In this document: positions 35,165 through 43,864 of the stretch, piece by piece
Position numbering within the stretch: position 1 is the stretch's first letter
Layout: the number at the start of each line of letters is the position of its first letter
Assembly: GCA_017412645.1 (NCBI GenBank)
Contig: JAFPWX010000009.1
Span: 1 to 64,000 of the forward strand
From: Bacteroidales bacterium
GTDB taxonomy: Bacteria > Bacteroidota > Bacteroidia > Bacteroidales > UBA932
DNA length: 64,000 nt
Reading direction: 5' to 3'
Notes under the pieces: generated by a model
Database searches by the model: none
What the model was told of the DNA's origin: nothing
What the model saw: only the letters and a program-made list of their open reading frames with translations
Made by a program: the position numbers and the translations under genes

Positions 35165-37261
35165 ATGGAAGAAGTAGTTCAGAAAGCGAGGGAACTTGCT
35201 GCAAAGGTCCTGCAGGGAGAGTTGCGCTACGACGGCTCACCTTTCCTGGAGCATGCCGACAGGGTGGCGGCCATCGTGAGCGACGAACTCGGTCTGCCGG
35301 CGGAATGCGTGGCGGCGGTGTATCTTCACGAAGCCAGCCGCACCCATTCCGAAATCGACCTGAAGTCCTTCCCGAAAGACGTCGCCCTAATGGCTGACGG
35401 CCTGAACCGCATCTCCACCATCCGGCCCAAGGACACACGCCTGGAGGCGGAGAACTACAAGAAACTGATAGTCCAGTACTCCCCCGATCCCCGGGTGGCA
35501 GTCATCAAGATAGCGGACCGTCTGGAAGTGATGCGCAGCCTGGCCATCTTCCCCAAGGCCCGGCGCGAGCAGAAGATCCTCGAGACTCTGATGCTCTACA
35601 TCCCGCTGGCGCACCAGCTTGGCCTGTACAACGTGAAACGGGAGATGGAAGACATCTACTTCCGCTATGCCGAGCCCGAGCAGTACCGCTTCATCACCAA
35701 CAAGCTCAAGGCAACAGAACGCGACCGCGAAAGGCTGATGAGCGAGTTCATCCGCCCGCTCCAGCAGAAGCTCTCCGATGCAGGGATCCAGTATAAACTG
35801 AAAATACGCACCAAGACCGCCTACTCCATCCATCGCAAGATGCAGGTGCAGAACGTGCCGTTCGAGGGCGTGTACGACGTTTTCGCCATCCGCTTCATCA
35901 TCGACTGCGAGCCCGACCCGGTACTGGAGAAAGACCTCTGCTGGAAGGTTTACAGCTACGTTACCGAAGAATATGAGCCCGACACCAGCCGGCTTCGCGA
36001 CTGGCTCACCACCCCGCGTCCGAACGGCTACGAGAGCCTCCATATCACCGTAAAGAACGCCCGCGGAGCCTATCTGGAGGTGCAGATCCGAACCAAGCGC
36101 ATGGACTACGAGGCCGAGAACGGCAACGCCGCCCACTGGGCCTACAAGGGAGTTCAGCACGAGGCAAACCTCGACCGTTGGCTCTCCAGCGTGCGTTACG
36201 CCCTGGAGCATCCGGCCGACGTCAAGGCGGAAGACCTCCCGCAGCCTCCGAAGAGCGAAATCTTCGTCTTCACTCCAACGGGCGAACTCCGCATCCTGAG
36301 CGAAGGCGCTTCGGTGCTCGACTTCGCGTTCAACATCCACACGAACATCGGCATCCACTGCATAGGCGGCAAGATTAACGGCCGCGGCGTCTCCATAAAG
36401 GAAAAACTCAAGACCGGCGACGTGGTGGAGATCACCACCGGCAAGAACCAGCACCCCACCAGGCAGTGGCTCGACTGGGTGGTGTCTTCCAAGGCCCGCA
36501 CCAAAATCAAGCAGGAACTCGACGCCGAAGAGCGCAAGCTGGCAGCTCTCGGCCGCGAACTTCTGGAGAGACGTCTGAAAAACTGGAAGCTCGAATGGCC
36601 GGACGAGATGCAGACCGAGTTCATGAAGAGCCACAAGTACTCGGCTGTCATCGCAATGTTCGCCGACATCGGCCGGGAAGTGCTGGACGTCAACGAGATA
36701 AAGGCCTTCATCCTCCGGAAAAGAGAAGGCACGTCAGCTATCCAGCAGCCTGCGGCGACCGCCACCGAAGCTCCTGTCGGCAAGTTCAGCTACAGCCCCG
36801 GGGGCGACGAGATCCTGGTGCTCAACGCCAAGAACGTTCGCGGCATGGACTATAAACTCTCGAAGTGCTGCAATCCGGTCTTCGGAGACGACGTCTTCGG
36901 CTTCGTCACCCGCACCGAAGGCATCAAGATCCACCGCATCTCATGTCCAAACGCAGCCCGTCTGTTCGAGAAGTATCCGTATCGCATCCAGAAGGTCATC
37001 TGGCAGGAAACGGCCTCCAGCGGCGATTTCCAGGCAACGCTCAGCATCACCGCGGAACACGACCAGGCTATCCTCGCCTCGATAATGGAGGTCATCGGCG
37101 CCTTCAAGGTCTCGCTGCGCTCATTCAACGTATCGGAGAACGGCCGCGACGGCACCAACGAGATCACGGTCCGCATGCTCGTCCCCTCCAACCTCGAGCT
37201 GGACAAGGTGGTATCGCAGATTTCCGCGCTCAAGCGGGTAATTAAGGTGAAGAGGGTCTAG
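35165..37261 (+). CDS. RelA/SpoT-family (p)ppGpp synthetase with degenerate hydrolase domain
   Basis: The ATG at 35165 gives 698 residues. The order is N-terminal HD hydrolase-like domain (1-160), synthetase domain (FEGVYDVFAIRFII, PRPNGYESLHITVK, EVQIRTKRMDYEAENGNAAHWAYKG), TGS (PKSEIFVFTPTGELRIL) and a C-terminal ACT domain. The synthetase residues are intact. In the HD part, His30 and His55 are kept, but the Asp of HD is Glu56, the following ED pair reads Arg-Thr, and the Asn four residues after Asp118 is Val122. Hydrolysis is therefore probably lost, making this a RelA-like synthetase. It lies 23 bp after uvrB and its stop overlaps the convergent mltG. Confidence 0.93.
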   Translation: MEEVVQKARELAAKVLQGELRYDGSPFLEHADRVAAIVSDELGLPAECVAAVYLHEASRTHSEIDLKSFPKDVALMADGLNRISTIRPKDTRLEAENYKKLIVQYSPDPRVAVIKIADRLEVMRSLAIFPKARREQKILETLMLYIPLAHQLGLYNVKREMEDIYFRYAEPEQYRFITNKLKATERDRERLMSEFIRPLQQKLSDAGIQYKLKIRTKTAYSIHRKMQVQNVPFEGVYDVFAIRFIIDCEPDPVLEKDLCWKVYSYVTEEYEPDTSRLRDWLTTPRPNGYESLHITVKNARGAYLEVQIRTKRMDYEAENGNAAHWAYKGVQHEANLDRWLSSVRYALEHPADVKAEDLPQPPKSEIFVFTPTGELRILSEGASVLDFAFNIHTNIGIHCIGGKINGRGVSIKEKLKTGDVVEITTGKNQHPTRQWLDWVVSSKARTKIKQELDAEERKLAALGRELLERRLKNWKLEWPDEMQTEFMKSHKYSAVIAMFADIGREVLDVNEIKAFILRKREGTSAIQQPAATATEAPVGKFSYSPGGDEILVLNAKNVRGMDYKLSKCCNPVFGDDVFGFVTRTEGIKIHRISCPNAARLFEKYPYRIQKVIWQETASSGDFQATLSITAEHDQAILASIMEVIGAFKVSLRSFNVSENGRDGTNEITVRMLVPSNLELDKVVSQISALKRVIKVKRV

Positions 37262-38286
37262 CGCTTACGCGCATCCAGCGCCCTCTGGTATTCGCGGGCG
37301 TTGGCGGAGTGCTCGGAGAAGCTGCGGGCGAAGCGGTGAGTGCCGTCGAACGAGGGCGAAGCGCAGAAATAGAGGTAGCCCTCGGAAGTGGAAGGATTCA
37401 GCACGGCATCGAGATATGCCTTGTCAGGCACGGCAATCGGTCCCGGAGGCAGACCGTCGTGGGTGTAGGTATTGTACGGAGAGTCCACTTTCAAATCAGC
37501 GTTCAGAATCCTGTTCTTCTTGTAATCGAACACGAAAGCCACCGTCGGGCAGCTCTGTAGGCGCATCCCGCGGCGAAGGCGGTTCACGTACACGCCGGCC
37601 AGCTTTGCGTAGTCGGGCTGATAGTTGCTCTCCCCCTTAACGATGGAAGCAAGTATGGAAACGTCCATGCGGGACAGCCCGAGCCTGCGGGCCTTGGCGT
37701 CGCGCTCCGGAGTCCAGAAGGCATCGTACGCGGCCTTCTGCATGTCGAGAATGTCCTCCATCGATGCCGTCCAATATAGTTTATAGGTATCCGGAACGAA
37801 GAGGGCGAAAACGGTGGAAGGAGTGAAGCCGTAGCGGGCCAGAAGGGCCTTGTCGTTAAGAGCCGCGGCTACGGAAGACGAATCCAGCAGCATCTGCGAA
37901 GAGATCTTGCGGGCGATTTCGCCTTTGAGCCGGAGCGAGCCGGCGAGGGTGAGGTTCACGGGGGTCTGCCAGCCGTTATTGAGGCTGCGGGCAATGAAGG
38001 CGCTGCTCGCGCTGCGGCCGAAACTGTAGTGCCCCGGCTTGAGGTAATCGGCCACCTTCTTCGAACGGAAGACACGCTCCAGGCTGGCCGGACGGCGCAT
38101 CTGTGGCTTCAGCTGCGCGAGTATACCGGCAGCGGTGCTTCCCGGATAGACGTAGAGGTCCACCTCCGCCGAAGGATTGCCGGCACGGTTGTCACCCCAC
38201 CAGCCGACGGCGAAAACGCCTGCCAGTATGGCAAGTGCCGACAGAATCATCAGCGCGCCGCTGTATTTCTTTTTCTGCTTTTTCAT
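37258..38286 (-). CDS. mltG: Endolytic murein transglycosylase MltG
   Basis: MltG cleaves nascent glycan strands and helps set their length. The 342-residue protein has a single N-terminal membrane segment (about residues 11-30), a LysM-like region, and the YceG domain with VPDTYKLYW, ILASIVKGESNYQPDYAKLAGVYVNRLRRGMRLQ and SPYNTYTHDGLPPGPI. The last Glu of IVKGE aligns with the Glu of the usual IVEKE. Its ATG overlaps the stop of the glucosaminidase gene, so the two hydrolases are coupled. Confidence 0.94.
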   Translation of the reverse strand: MKKQKKKYSGALMILSALAILAGVFAVGWWGDNRAGNPSAEVDLYVYPGSTAAGILAQLKPQMRRPASLERVFRSKKVADYLKPGHYSFGRSASSAFIARSLNNGWQTPVNLTLAGSLRLKGEIARKISSQMLLDSSSVAAALNDKALLARYGFTPSTVFALFVPDTYKLYWTASMEDILDMQKAAYDAFWTPERDAKARRLGLSRMDVSILASIVKGESNYQPDYAKLAGVYVNRLRRGMRLQSCPTVAFVFDYKKNRILNADLKVDSPYNTYTHDGLPPGPIAVPDKAYLDAVLNPSTSEGYLYFCASPSFDGTHRFARSFSEHSANAREYQRALDARKR

Positions 38287-39239
38287 TTAACCTTCCTCAA
38301 AATGACGCGGTCCCCTTCCTGAGGCGTCCAGCCTTCGGGCAGACCGTTAAGTTTGACTACTGATGCCTGCCGCACAGCAAAGCGCTGGCATACGTCACGC
38401 AGGCACTCCCCTTCCGAGAACACATACATCTCCATTCCCGGTGCGGACTGGCGTTTCTTCCGTTGAAGATAGACCACCGTCCCGCGATGGAGAGGCTCCG
38501 GTGCGGAGAGATCGTTGAACGCAAGCAGTTCTTTCAGGAACAGATTGTATGTCTGGGCTATGCTCTCCCAGGTCTCTCCCGGCTGGGAATAAACGAAACG
38601 CACTCCGTTGCGCTTGTAAAGCGGCCTGTTCAGACTGTAGGTGTAACGTTCGCCGGAAGCGGTGACCTTGGTTACCGTCTGTTTTTCCAGCACCAGCGGA
38701 GCAGTCGGGACCGCAACAGCCTGCCCGGCAGAACCGGTGTCGAAACGGTAGAGTTTATACTGCTCGATGATCTTTATAAGCTTTGTAGCGTATGCCGGAT
38801 CGGTGGCATAGCCGGCCTTCTTGAGCCCGTGCGCCCATCCCTTATAGTCCGTGGGATCCAGCTCGAAAAGAGGCTTGTAGCGGTCCCAGTAACGAAGGAA
38901 GTCGGAATGGTCGCGGAACGACTCCTCGGCGCTACGGTATACCCGGAAGCACTCGTGCGGGGCGTCGTCATCGTAATACATCTTCTTTCCCTTCCAATCG
39001 CGATGGCATTTGATGCCGAAATGATTGTTGCCGTCGGTAGCCATGGAAGAGAGGCCATAACGGCTTTCCAGCATGCCCTGAGCCAGGGTGATGCTGGCCG
39101 GAATGCCGCTACGCTGCATTTCACTTATCGCGATGGAGGAATACTTTGCGATATAACGGTCCTGCGCCGTATCCCCTTCCGCGGCTGCGAAAAGGCCGGC
39201 AAGACCGAGCAAAAGAATCAGTATCCGGTTTTTCATCAT
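38283..39239 (-). CDS. Glucosaminidase (GH73-type) with LysM
   Basis: The protein (318 residues, or 317 from the second Met) has a signal peptide ending near FAAAEG. The catalytic region has SITLAQGMLESRYGLSSMATDGNNHFGIKC, with the Glu of the FlgJ/GH73 family, followed by YRSAEESFRDHSDFL and AGYATDPAYATKLIKII. The C-terminal third has LysM-like segments (SQPGETWESIAQTYNLFLKELLAFND and SEGECLRDVCQRFAV) that bind peptidoglycan. It probably trims the wall in the periplasm. It overlaps rnz by 4 bp on one side and mltG on the other. Confidence 0.92.
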   Translation of the reverse strand: MMKNRILILLLGLAGLFAAAEGDTAQDRYIAKYSSIAISEMQRSGIPASITLAQGMLESRYGLSSMATDGNNHFGIKCHRDWKGKKMYYDDDAPHECFRVYRSAEESFRDHSDFLRYWDRYKPLFELDPTDYKGWAHGLKKAGYATDPAYATKLIKIIEQYKLYRFDTGSAGQAVAVPTAPLVLEKQTVTKVTASGERYTYSLNRPLYKRNGVRFVYSQPGETWESIAQTYNLFLKELLAFNDLSAPEPLHRGTVVYLQRKKRQSAPGMEMYVFSEGECLRDVCQRFAVRQASVVKLNGLPEGWTPQEGDRVILRKVK

Positions 39240-40036
39240 CGGGTAATTTCAAAAATGTCTCCGTCGTTGGCAGCGGTAGTCGCCTCAAAAATCGTACGAC
39301 TTTCCTGCTCGAATACAGAAATATCCTTCACACGGGAAGAATAATGCCCTATGAGAAGCCGTCCGACCCCCGCCTTGAGCGCACAGGATGCCGCATCCAG
39401 TGTTGTGGAATGCAGATACTGACGCGCCTTGTCGGCATACTGCTGGGGATAGGTGGCCTCGTGATAGAGGATATCCACTCCAGCCACCCAAGCGGCCAGC
39501 TCCGGGAAGGGAGCGGTATCGGAGCAATAGGCGTAGGAGCGGGGCTTCCAGGGCTGTTGCCTCAGGCCCACGACTTCTTCTATGCGATAGCCATAGCACG
39601 GCATTCCGTGATTGAGCGGGAAGGCCGACACGCGGATATCGCCGTCTTCATATACCAGCTCCGGTTCCTTCGGGGAGATAGCCTTGAATTCGACGGGATA
39701 GCTGTCGTCGGCGCCGAAGGCCGACTTGTAGAAATCCAGCACCGGACGGAGATTCTCCGGCCCCACGATGGTCAGCGGCTCGGTGCGATGATAGAGCGAC
39801 ATGGTGCTCAGCAGGCCGTAGAGCCCAAAGATATGATCCCCGTGCGTATGGGAAATGAAGATTGCCTGAATCTTCACAAAGGAGAGATGCTCCTGGCGGA
39901 TACGTTGCTGGGTCCCTTCCCCACAGTCCAGAAGGTACAAGCGCCCGCGCACTGAAAGTGCCTGGGCGCTTGGATTTCTGTCGGAGAAGGGCACGGCCGA
40001 AGCCGTACCCAACATTGTTACCGAGATCGGAGACAT
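39236..40036 (-). CDS. rnz: Ribonuclease Z
   Basis: RNase Z cuts the 3' trailer of tRNA precursors that lack encoded CCA, which fits the two tRNAs here. The 266-residue metallo-beta-lactamase-fold protein shows LGTASAVP, DCGEGTQQRI, ISHTHGDHIFGLYGLL (zinc site), YCSDTAP, ILYHEATY and LIGHYSSR. Its ATG overlaps the rpsA stop by one base (TAATG). Confidence 0.95.
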   Translation of the reverse strand: MSPISVTMLGTASAVPFSDRNPSAQALSVRGRLYLLDCGEGTQQRIRQEHLSFVKIQAIFISHTHGDHIFGLYGLLSTMSLYHRTEPLTIVGPENLRPVLDFYKSAFGADDSYPVEFKAISPKEPELVYEDGDIRVSAFPLNHGMPCYGYRIEEVVGLRQQPWKPRSYAYCSDTAPFPELAAWVAGVDILYHEATYPQQYADKARQYLHSTTLDAASCALKAGVGRLLIGHYSSRVKDISVFEQESRTIFEATTAANDGDIFEITR

Positions 40037-41826
40037 TACTTCTCCTCTGCCTCGAGCTTGTCCTTGAGGGCCGCGAGGGCGTCGATGTCGCCGAGGGTGG
40101 TCTTCTCGATGTTCGAGTTGACCTTCTTGACGGCCTTCTTGGTGGTTTCAGCTTCGGCTGCCACGGCCTTCTCCTTTACCTCCTGATAAGTGCGGAGGTG
40201 GCTGAGAAGGATGCGGCGGGTGCTGCGACGGAGCTCGATGACCTTGAAGGCGAGCTTTTCGCCGACAACTGCCTGCTTGCCGTCTTCCTTGACGAGCTCG
40301 CGGGTGAATGCGAAGCCGGGAACCTCGCTGCCGAGGTCGATGTTGGCGCCCTTGTCGGTGGTGGAGACTATTGTGCCTTCCACGGTGCTGCCGACCGGGA
40401 ACTGAGCCTCAACTGCATCCCACGGGTTGGGAGTGAGCTGCTTGTGGCCAAGGCTGAGCTTGTGGCCCGCCTCGTCGAGGTCGAGGATCTGGACGTCGAT
40501 GACGTCGCCGGGAGCCACAACCTCCGACGGATGCTTGATCTTGTTCCAGCTGAGGTCGCTGATGTGAACGAGACCTTCCACGCCGTCTTCCAGTTCTGCG
40601 AATACGCCGAAGTTGGTGATGTTGCGCACGGTGGCCTTGTGGGCGCTGCCGACGGGATAGCGGGCGGCGATGTTCTCCCACGGGTTGGCCATGAGCTGCT
40701 TGAGACCGAGGCTCATCTTGCGGGCCTCACGGTCGATGCTGAGGATCTGGGCTTCGACTTCGTCGCCGACCTTGAGGAATTCCTGTGCGCTGTGAAGCCT
40801 GGGGCTCCAGGACATTTCACTCACGTGCACGAGACCTTCCACGCCGGGTTCGATTTCGATGAATGCGCCGTAGTCGGCAATGAGGATGACCTTACCCTTC
40901 ACCTTGTCGCCAGCCTTGAGGTTGGGATCAAGAGCGTCCCACGGATGCGGGGCGAGCTGTTTGAGACCGAGGGCGATGCGCTTCTGCTCGGAGTTGAAGT
41001 CGAGCACGACCACCTTGATCTTCTCGTCCAGGGAGACGATTTCCTCCGGGTGACCTACGCGGCCCCAGGAGAGGTCGGTGATATGGATGAGACCGTCCAC
41101 GCCGCCGAGGTCCACGAACACGCCGTAACCGGTGATGTTCTTGACCACGCCTTCGAGAACCTGGCCCTTCTCCAGCTTGGAAATGAGTTCCGAGCGCTTG
41201 GCTTCCTGTTCGGCCTCGAGGAGAGCCTTGTGGGAAACCACCACGTTGCGGAATTCCTGATTTATCTTGACGATCTTGAAATCAATGGTCTGACCGACGA
41301 ACTGGTCGTAGTCACGGATGGGCTTGATGTCGATCTGGCTGCCGGGGAGGAATGCCTCGATGCCGAACACGTCCACGATCATGCCGCCCTTGGTGCGGGT
41401 CTTGACAAAACCCTTTACGATTTCGTCCTTGTCGTAGGCCTCGTTGACGCGGTCCCAGCTCTTGAGGGCGCGGGCCTTGCGGTGACTGAGGACCAGCTGG
41501 CCCTTCTTGTCCTCTGCGTTTTCTACGTAGACTTCCACCTTGTCACCAACCTTGAGGTCGGGATTGTAGCGGAATTCAGTGTTGGAGATGACGCCTTCGC
41601 TCTTGCCGCCGATGGTGACGGTGATTTCGCGCTTGCCGATAGCGGTAACTTCGCCTTCGACAACCTCGCCTTCCACTACCTTGGAAAGGGTGGCGGCATA
41701 GGCCTCCTTGATTATTTCGCGGTCTTCACCGGGTACTTCCCCGCCCTCGAAAGCTTCCCAGTCGAAGTCCTTCGGGTCGATGGATGCGTTCAGACGCGCC
41801 TTTTTGATTTCTTCGTTTTCTGCCAT
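40036..41826 (-). CDS. rpsA: 30S ribosomal protein S1
   Basis: This 596-residue protein unwinds mRNA on the small subunit. It contains six S1 motifs, with repeated signatures such as VKNITGYGVFVDLGGVDGLIHITDLSW, VILIADYGAFIEIEPGVEGLVHVSEMSW and VRNITNFGVFAELEDGVEGLVHISDLSW. The C-terminal tail is rich in Lys and Glu. In a genome with few Shine-Dalgarno sites S1 is expected to matter for initiation. A consensus promoter lies at 41905-41934, with a 78-nt leader in which autoregulation could act. Confidence 0.97.
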   Translation of the reverse strand: MAENEEIKKARLNASIDPKDFDWEAFEGGEVPGEDREIIKEAYAATLSKVVEGEVVEGEVTAIGKREITVTIGGKSEGVISNTEFRYNPDLKVGDKVEVYVENAEDKKGQLVLSHRKARALKSWDRVNEAYDKDEIVKGFVKTRTKGGMIVDVFGIEAFLPGSQIDIKPIRDYDQFVGQTIDFKIVKINQEFRNVVVSHKALLEAEQEAKRSELISKLEKGQVLEGVVKNITGYGVFVDLGGVDGLIHITDLSWGRVGHPEEIVSLDEKIKVVVLDFNSEQKRIALGLKQLAPHPWDALDPNLKAGDKVKGKVILIADYGAFIEIEPGVEGLVHVSEMSWSPRLHSAQEFLKVGDEVEAQILSIDREARKMSLGLKQLMANPWENIAARYPVGSAHKATVRNITNFGVFAELEDGVEGLVHISDLSWNKIKHPSEVVAPGDVIDVQILDLDEAGHKLSLGHKQLTPNPWDAVEAQFPVGSTVEGTIVSTTDKGANIDLGSEVPGFAFTRELVKEDGKQAVVGEKLAFKVIELRRSTRRILLSHLRTYQEVKEKAVAAEAETTKKAVKKVNSNIEKTTLGDIDALAALKDKLEAEEK

Positions 41827-41904
41827 AATTGTAAATTGAAAAACAAACTAGTAGTTAAACATTATTTATTGTGCTCCGCGGGCATGCCCGCGCGTAAAAG
41901 CCTG

Positions 41905-41934
41905 CAAAGTTAGGAATAATTTCTATATTTGCAA
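41905..41934. promoter_or_regulatory. Overlapping divergent promoters of rpsA and pnuC
   Basis: For rpsA (minus) TTG (41932-41934) and TAACTTTG (41905-41912) are 19 bp apart. For pnuC (plus) the -7 box TATATTTG is 41924-41931. The rpsA -33 element abuts the pnuC -7 box, so the promoters exclude each other. Confidence 0.75.
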
Positions 41935-41952
41935 CTGATTTTTATTGAGAAC

Positions 41953-42555
41953 ATGATACTTGCATTTCTTCCTCAGGCTACTGCCGAGATACTCGAGATA
42001 ATAGCCACGGTTACTTTCATAATCTATCTGGTCCTCCAGGTATACCACAGCCGTTACATGTGGCTGCTGTATATCCCCAGCTGCGTTTGCGCCGCGCTCA
42101 ATTTCTTCAACAGCGCCACCTGGGCGTTCGCGGCCCTCAACATCTACTACGTGGTCATGGGAGTAGTCGGGATAGTCCGCTGGAAAAGGGACAGGGAAAA
42201 ATACGAAGGTCACGGGAAGGCTTTCCTGCTTCACAGGCTCCCCCTCAAGGTGGTCATCATCAGCGCTGCCGCAGCCGTCGTGCTCTGCCCGGCCCTCTAT
42301 TTTCTCCTTAGGGTACTTGCCGATCCGAACCCCTTCCTGGACGCCATTACCACTACTCTGAGCATCATTGGAACCGTCTGGCTCACCAGATCCTACATCC
42401 AGCAGTGGTGGATATGGATCGTGGCGGACATCTTCGCCATATGGATGAACGTGAACCTCGGCAACACCTGGTTTGTGATCCAGTTCTGCTTCTGCATAGC
42501 CTCCAGTTTCCTGGGACTCTACAACTGGAACCGCAGGGCCCAGTACGTAGACTAG
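41953..42555 (+). CDS. pnuC: PnuC-family nicotinamide riboside (or related vitamin) transporter
   Basis: The ATG at 41953 gives 200 residues; an upstream TTG would fall inside the promoter. About seven hydrophobic segments and WLTRSYIQQWWIWIVADIFAIWMNV near the C-terminus match PnuC. PnuC transporters carry NAD precursors or, in some branches, thiamine by facilitated diffusion. Neighbouring genes do not settle the substrate, although nadD lies 2.3 kb away. It is convergent with mntP, with a 4-bp overlap. Confidence 0.88.
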   Translation: MILAFLPQATAEILEIIATVTFIIYLVLQVYHSRYMWLLYIPSCVCAALNFFNSATWAFAALNIYYVVMGVVGIVRWKRDREKYEGHGKAFLLHRLPLKVVIISAAAAVVLCPALYFLLRVLADPNPFLDAITTTLSIIGTVWLTRSYIQQWWIWIVADIFAIWMNVNLGNTWFVIQFCFCIASSFLGLYNWNRRAQYVD

Positions 42556-43103
42556 CGGAAAAGATTCCAGAAAGCAATAAACAGCAGCACCGCGCCGCCG
42601 AGTATTTCGGCCCCGCGGCCAAGCCATTTGCCCAGGCGCGAACCGCCTGATATTCCGAGGATTACGCTGAATGCGGTGATAAGGAAGACCGCAATGAACA
42701 AGGGCAGGAACTCCAGCCAACTGACTCCGCTGACCCCTTGAGCCGCACCTACCGCCGCGGCGTCTATGCTGGTGGCTATCCCTCCCAGAACGACATTCCT
42801 GAAAGAATTCAGCTCCAGGATCTCTTCCTTGCCCAAAACGGCGCTCACCAGCATGGAAACGCCCACGTAAAGCAGCAGCAGGAAGGCCACTATCTTCACG
42901 GCTTTTCCAAGGAGTCCCACGAACAGTTCACCGAAGGCCCACCCTGCCAGCAGCAGTCCGCTCTGAATTACGGCGAACGAGAGGGCGATAAGCGCCACTT
43001 TCTTCCAACCGGGATTACGGAGTTTAACGCTGGAACAAAGGCTGACCGCGAAGCAGTCGGCACAGAGACTGGCGGCAAGAAGGATTGATTCCCAGATGCT
43101 CAT
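42552..43103 (-). CDS. mntP: Putative manganese efflux pump MntP
   Basis: The 183-residue protein has six hydrophobic helices and two Asp-containing repeats characteristic of the family: LCADCFAVSLCSS in helix 1 and GGIATSIDAAAVGAA in helix 4. MntP exports Mn2+. Its ATG overlaps the recR stop by 4 bp, so it is translated with recR. I saw no yybP-ykoY riboswitch, and the gene has no leader of its own. Confidence 0.9.
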   Translation of the reverse strand: MSIWESILLAASLCADCFAVSLCSSVKLRNPGWKKVALIALSFAVIQSGLLLAGWAFGELFVGLLGKAVKIVAFLLLLYVGVSMLVSAVLGKEEILELNSFRNVVLGGIATSIDAAAVGAAQGVSGVSWLEFLPLFIAVFLITAFSVILGISGGSRLGKWLGRGAEILGGAVLLFIAFWNLFR

Positions 43104-43711
43104 GCCTTGAAAGGTTGACGACCCGCAAGCGAACGCCCGAGGGTGAGTGAATCGGCGTATTCCAGGTCGTCCCCGAAGCCCAGACCGCGGGCGAGCGTGG
43201 TAACCCTGGGGCCGAAGGCCTCTATCTGCCGGTAGATGTAGAACGATGTGGTCTCCCCTTCCACGTCGCCGCTGAGAGCCAGAATCACCTCCACCGCTCC
43301 AGACGCCTCCTTCACCCTTTCCACCAGACGGTCGATGGTTAGGTCGGACGGCCCCACGCCATCGATCGGGGAGATGATGCCGCCGAGAACGTGATAGACG
43401 CCCCCGTACTGACCGGTAGCCTCGATGCTCAGGACGTCGCGGACGCTCTCCACCACGCAGATGGTCGAATGGTCGCGAGTGCTGTCGGCACAGATGCCGC
43501 AGAGTTCCCCGTCGCAGACCATGCCGCAGTTTTCGCAGTAGTGTATGTCATCGGCCAGGGCGGCTATCGCGGCTGCGAAATGCCTCACGTTCTCCTTTGG
43601 CTGCCTGAGCAGATGGAGCGCCAGACGGAGCGAACTGCGGGAGCCCACTCCCGGAAGGGAGCCAATGGCCTCCACCGCATCCTGCAAAGTCTTTGAGGGA
43701 TAATCGTTCAT
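43100..43711 (-). CDS. recR: Recombination protein RecR
   Basis: RecR acts with RecO and RecF to load RecA at gaps. The 203-residue protein has an N-terminal helix-hairpin-helix (SLPGVGSRSSLRLALHLL), a four-Cys zinc finger (CENCGMVCDGELCGIC, plus neighbours) and a Toprim domain (ICVVESVRDVLSIE, ALSGDVEGETTSFYI). A -7 box (TAACTTTG, 43720-43727) lies 8 nt before the ATG. Confidence 0.97.
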   Translation of the reverse strand: MNDYPSKTLQDAVEAIGSLPGVGSRSSLRLALHLLRQPKENVRHFAAAIAALADDIHYCENCGMVCDGELCGICADSTRDHSTICVVESVRDVLSIEATGQYGGVYHVLGGIISPIDGVGPSDLTIDRLVERVKEASGAVEVILALSGDVEGETTSFYIYRQIEAFGPRVTTLARGLGFGDDLEYADSLTLGRSLAGRQPFKA

Positions 43712-43719
43712 AAACCATG

Positions 43720-43777
43720 CAAAGTTACTTAAATTACACGAAGGGTGGCGATTTTCCGGAAATTATTTTTACTTTTG
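43720..43777. promoter_or_regulatory. Divergent -7 boxes of recR and corA
   Basis: Minus-strand TAACTTTG (43720-43727) and plus-strand TACTTTTG (43770-43777) are 42 bp apart. The corA side has an 87-nt leader containing GCTGAC (43781-43786) / GTCAGC (43798-43803), a small hairpin with no known riboswitch shape. Confidence 0.55.
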
Positions 43778-43864
43778 CGGGCTGACTTCTCCGTGACGTC
43801 AGCTAACCCGTAATATTAACCCCTTCCGACGCACAGGTGTGCCGGGACAAAAACAGGAAGCGGA

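Noticed and set aside
39862..41913. 683-codon plus-strand frame opposite rpsA
   Set aside because: It is an acidic, leucine-rich mirror of S1 repeats and runs through rnz and the rpsA promoter. It has no recognisable domain.
43781..43864. Magnesium riboswitch in the corA leader
   Set aside because: Only one small hairpin is present. The leader is too short and lacks the conserved M-box elements.
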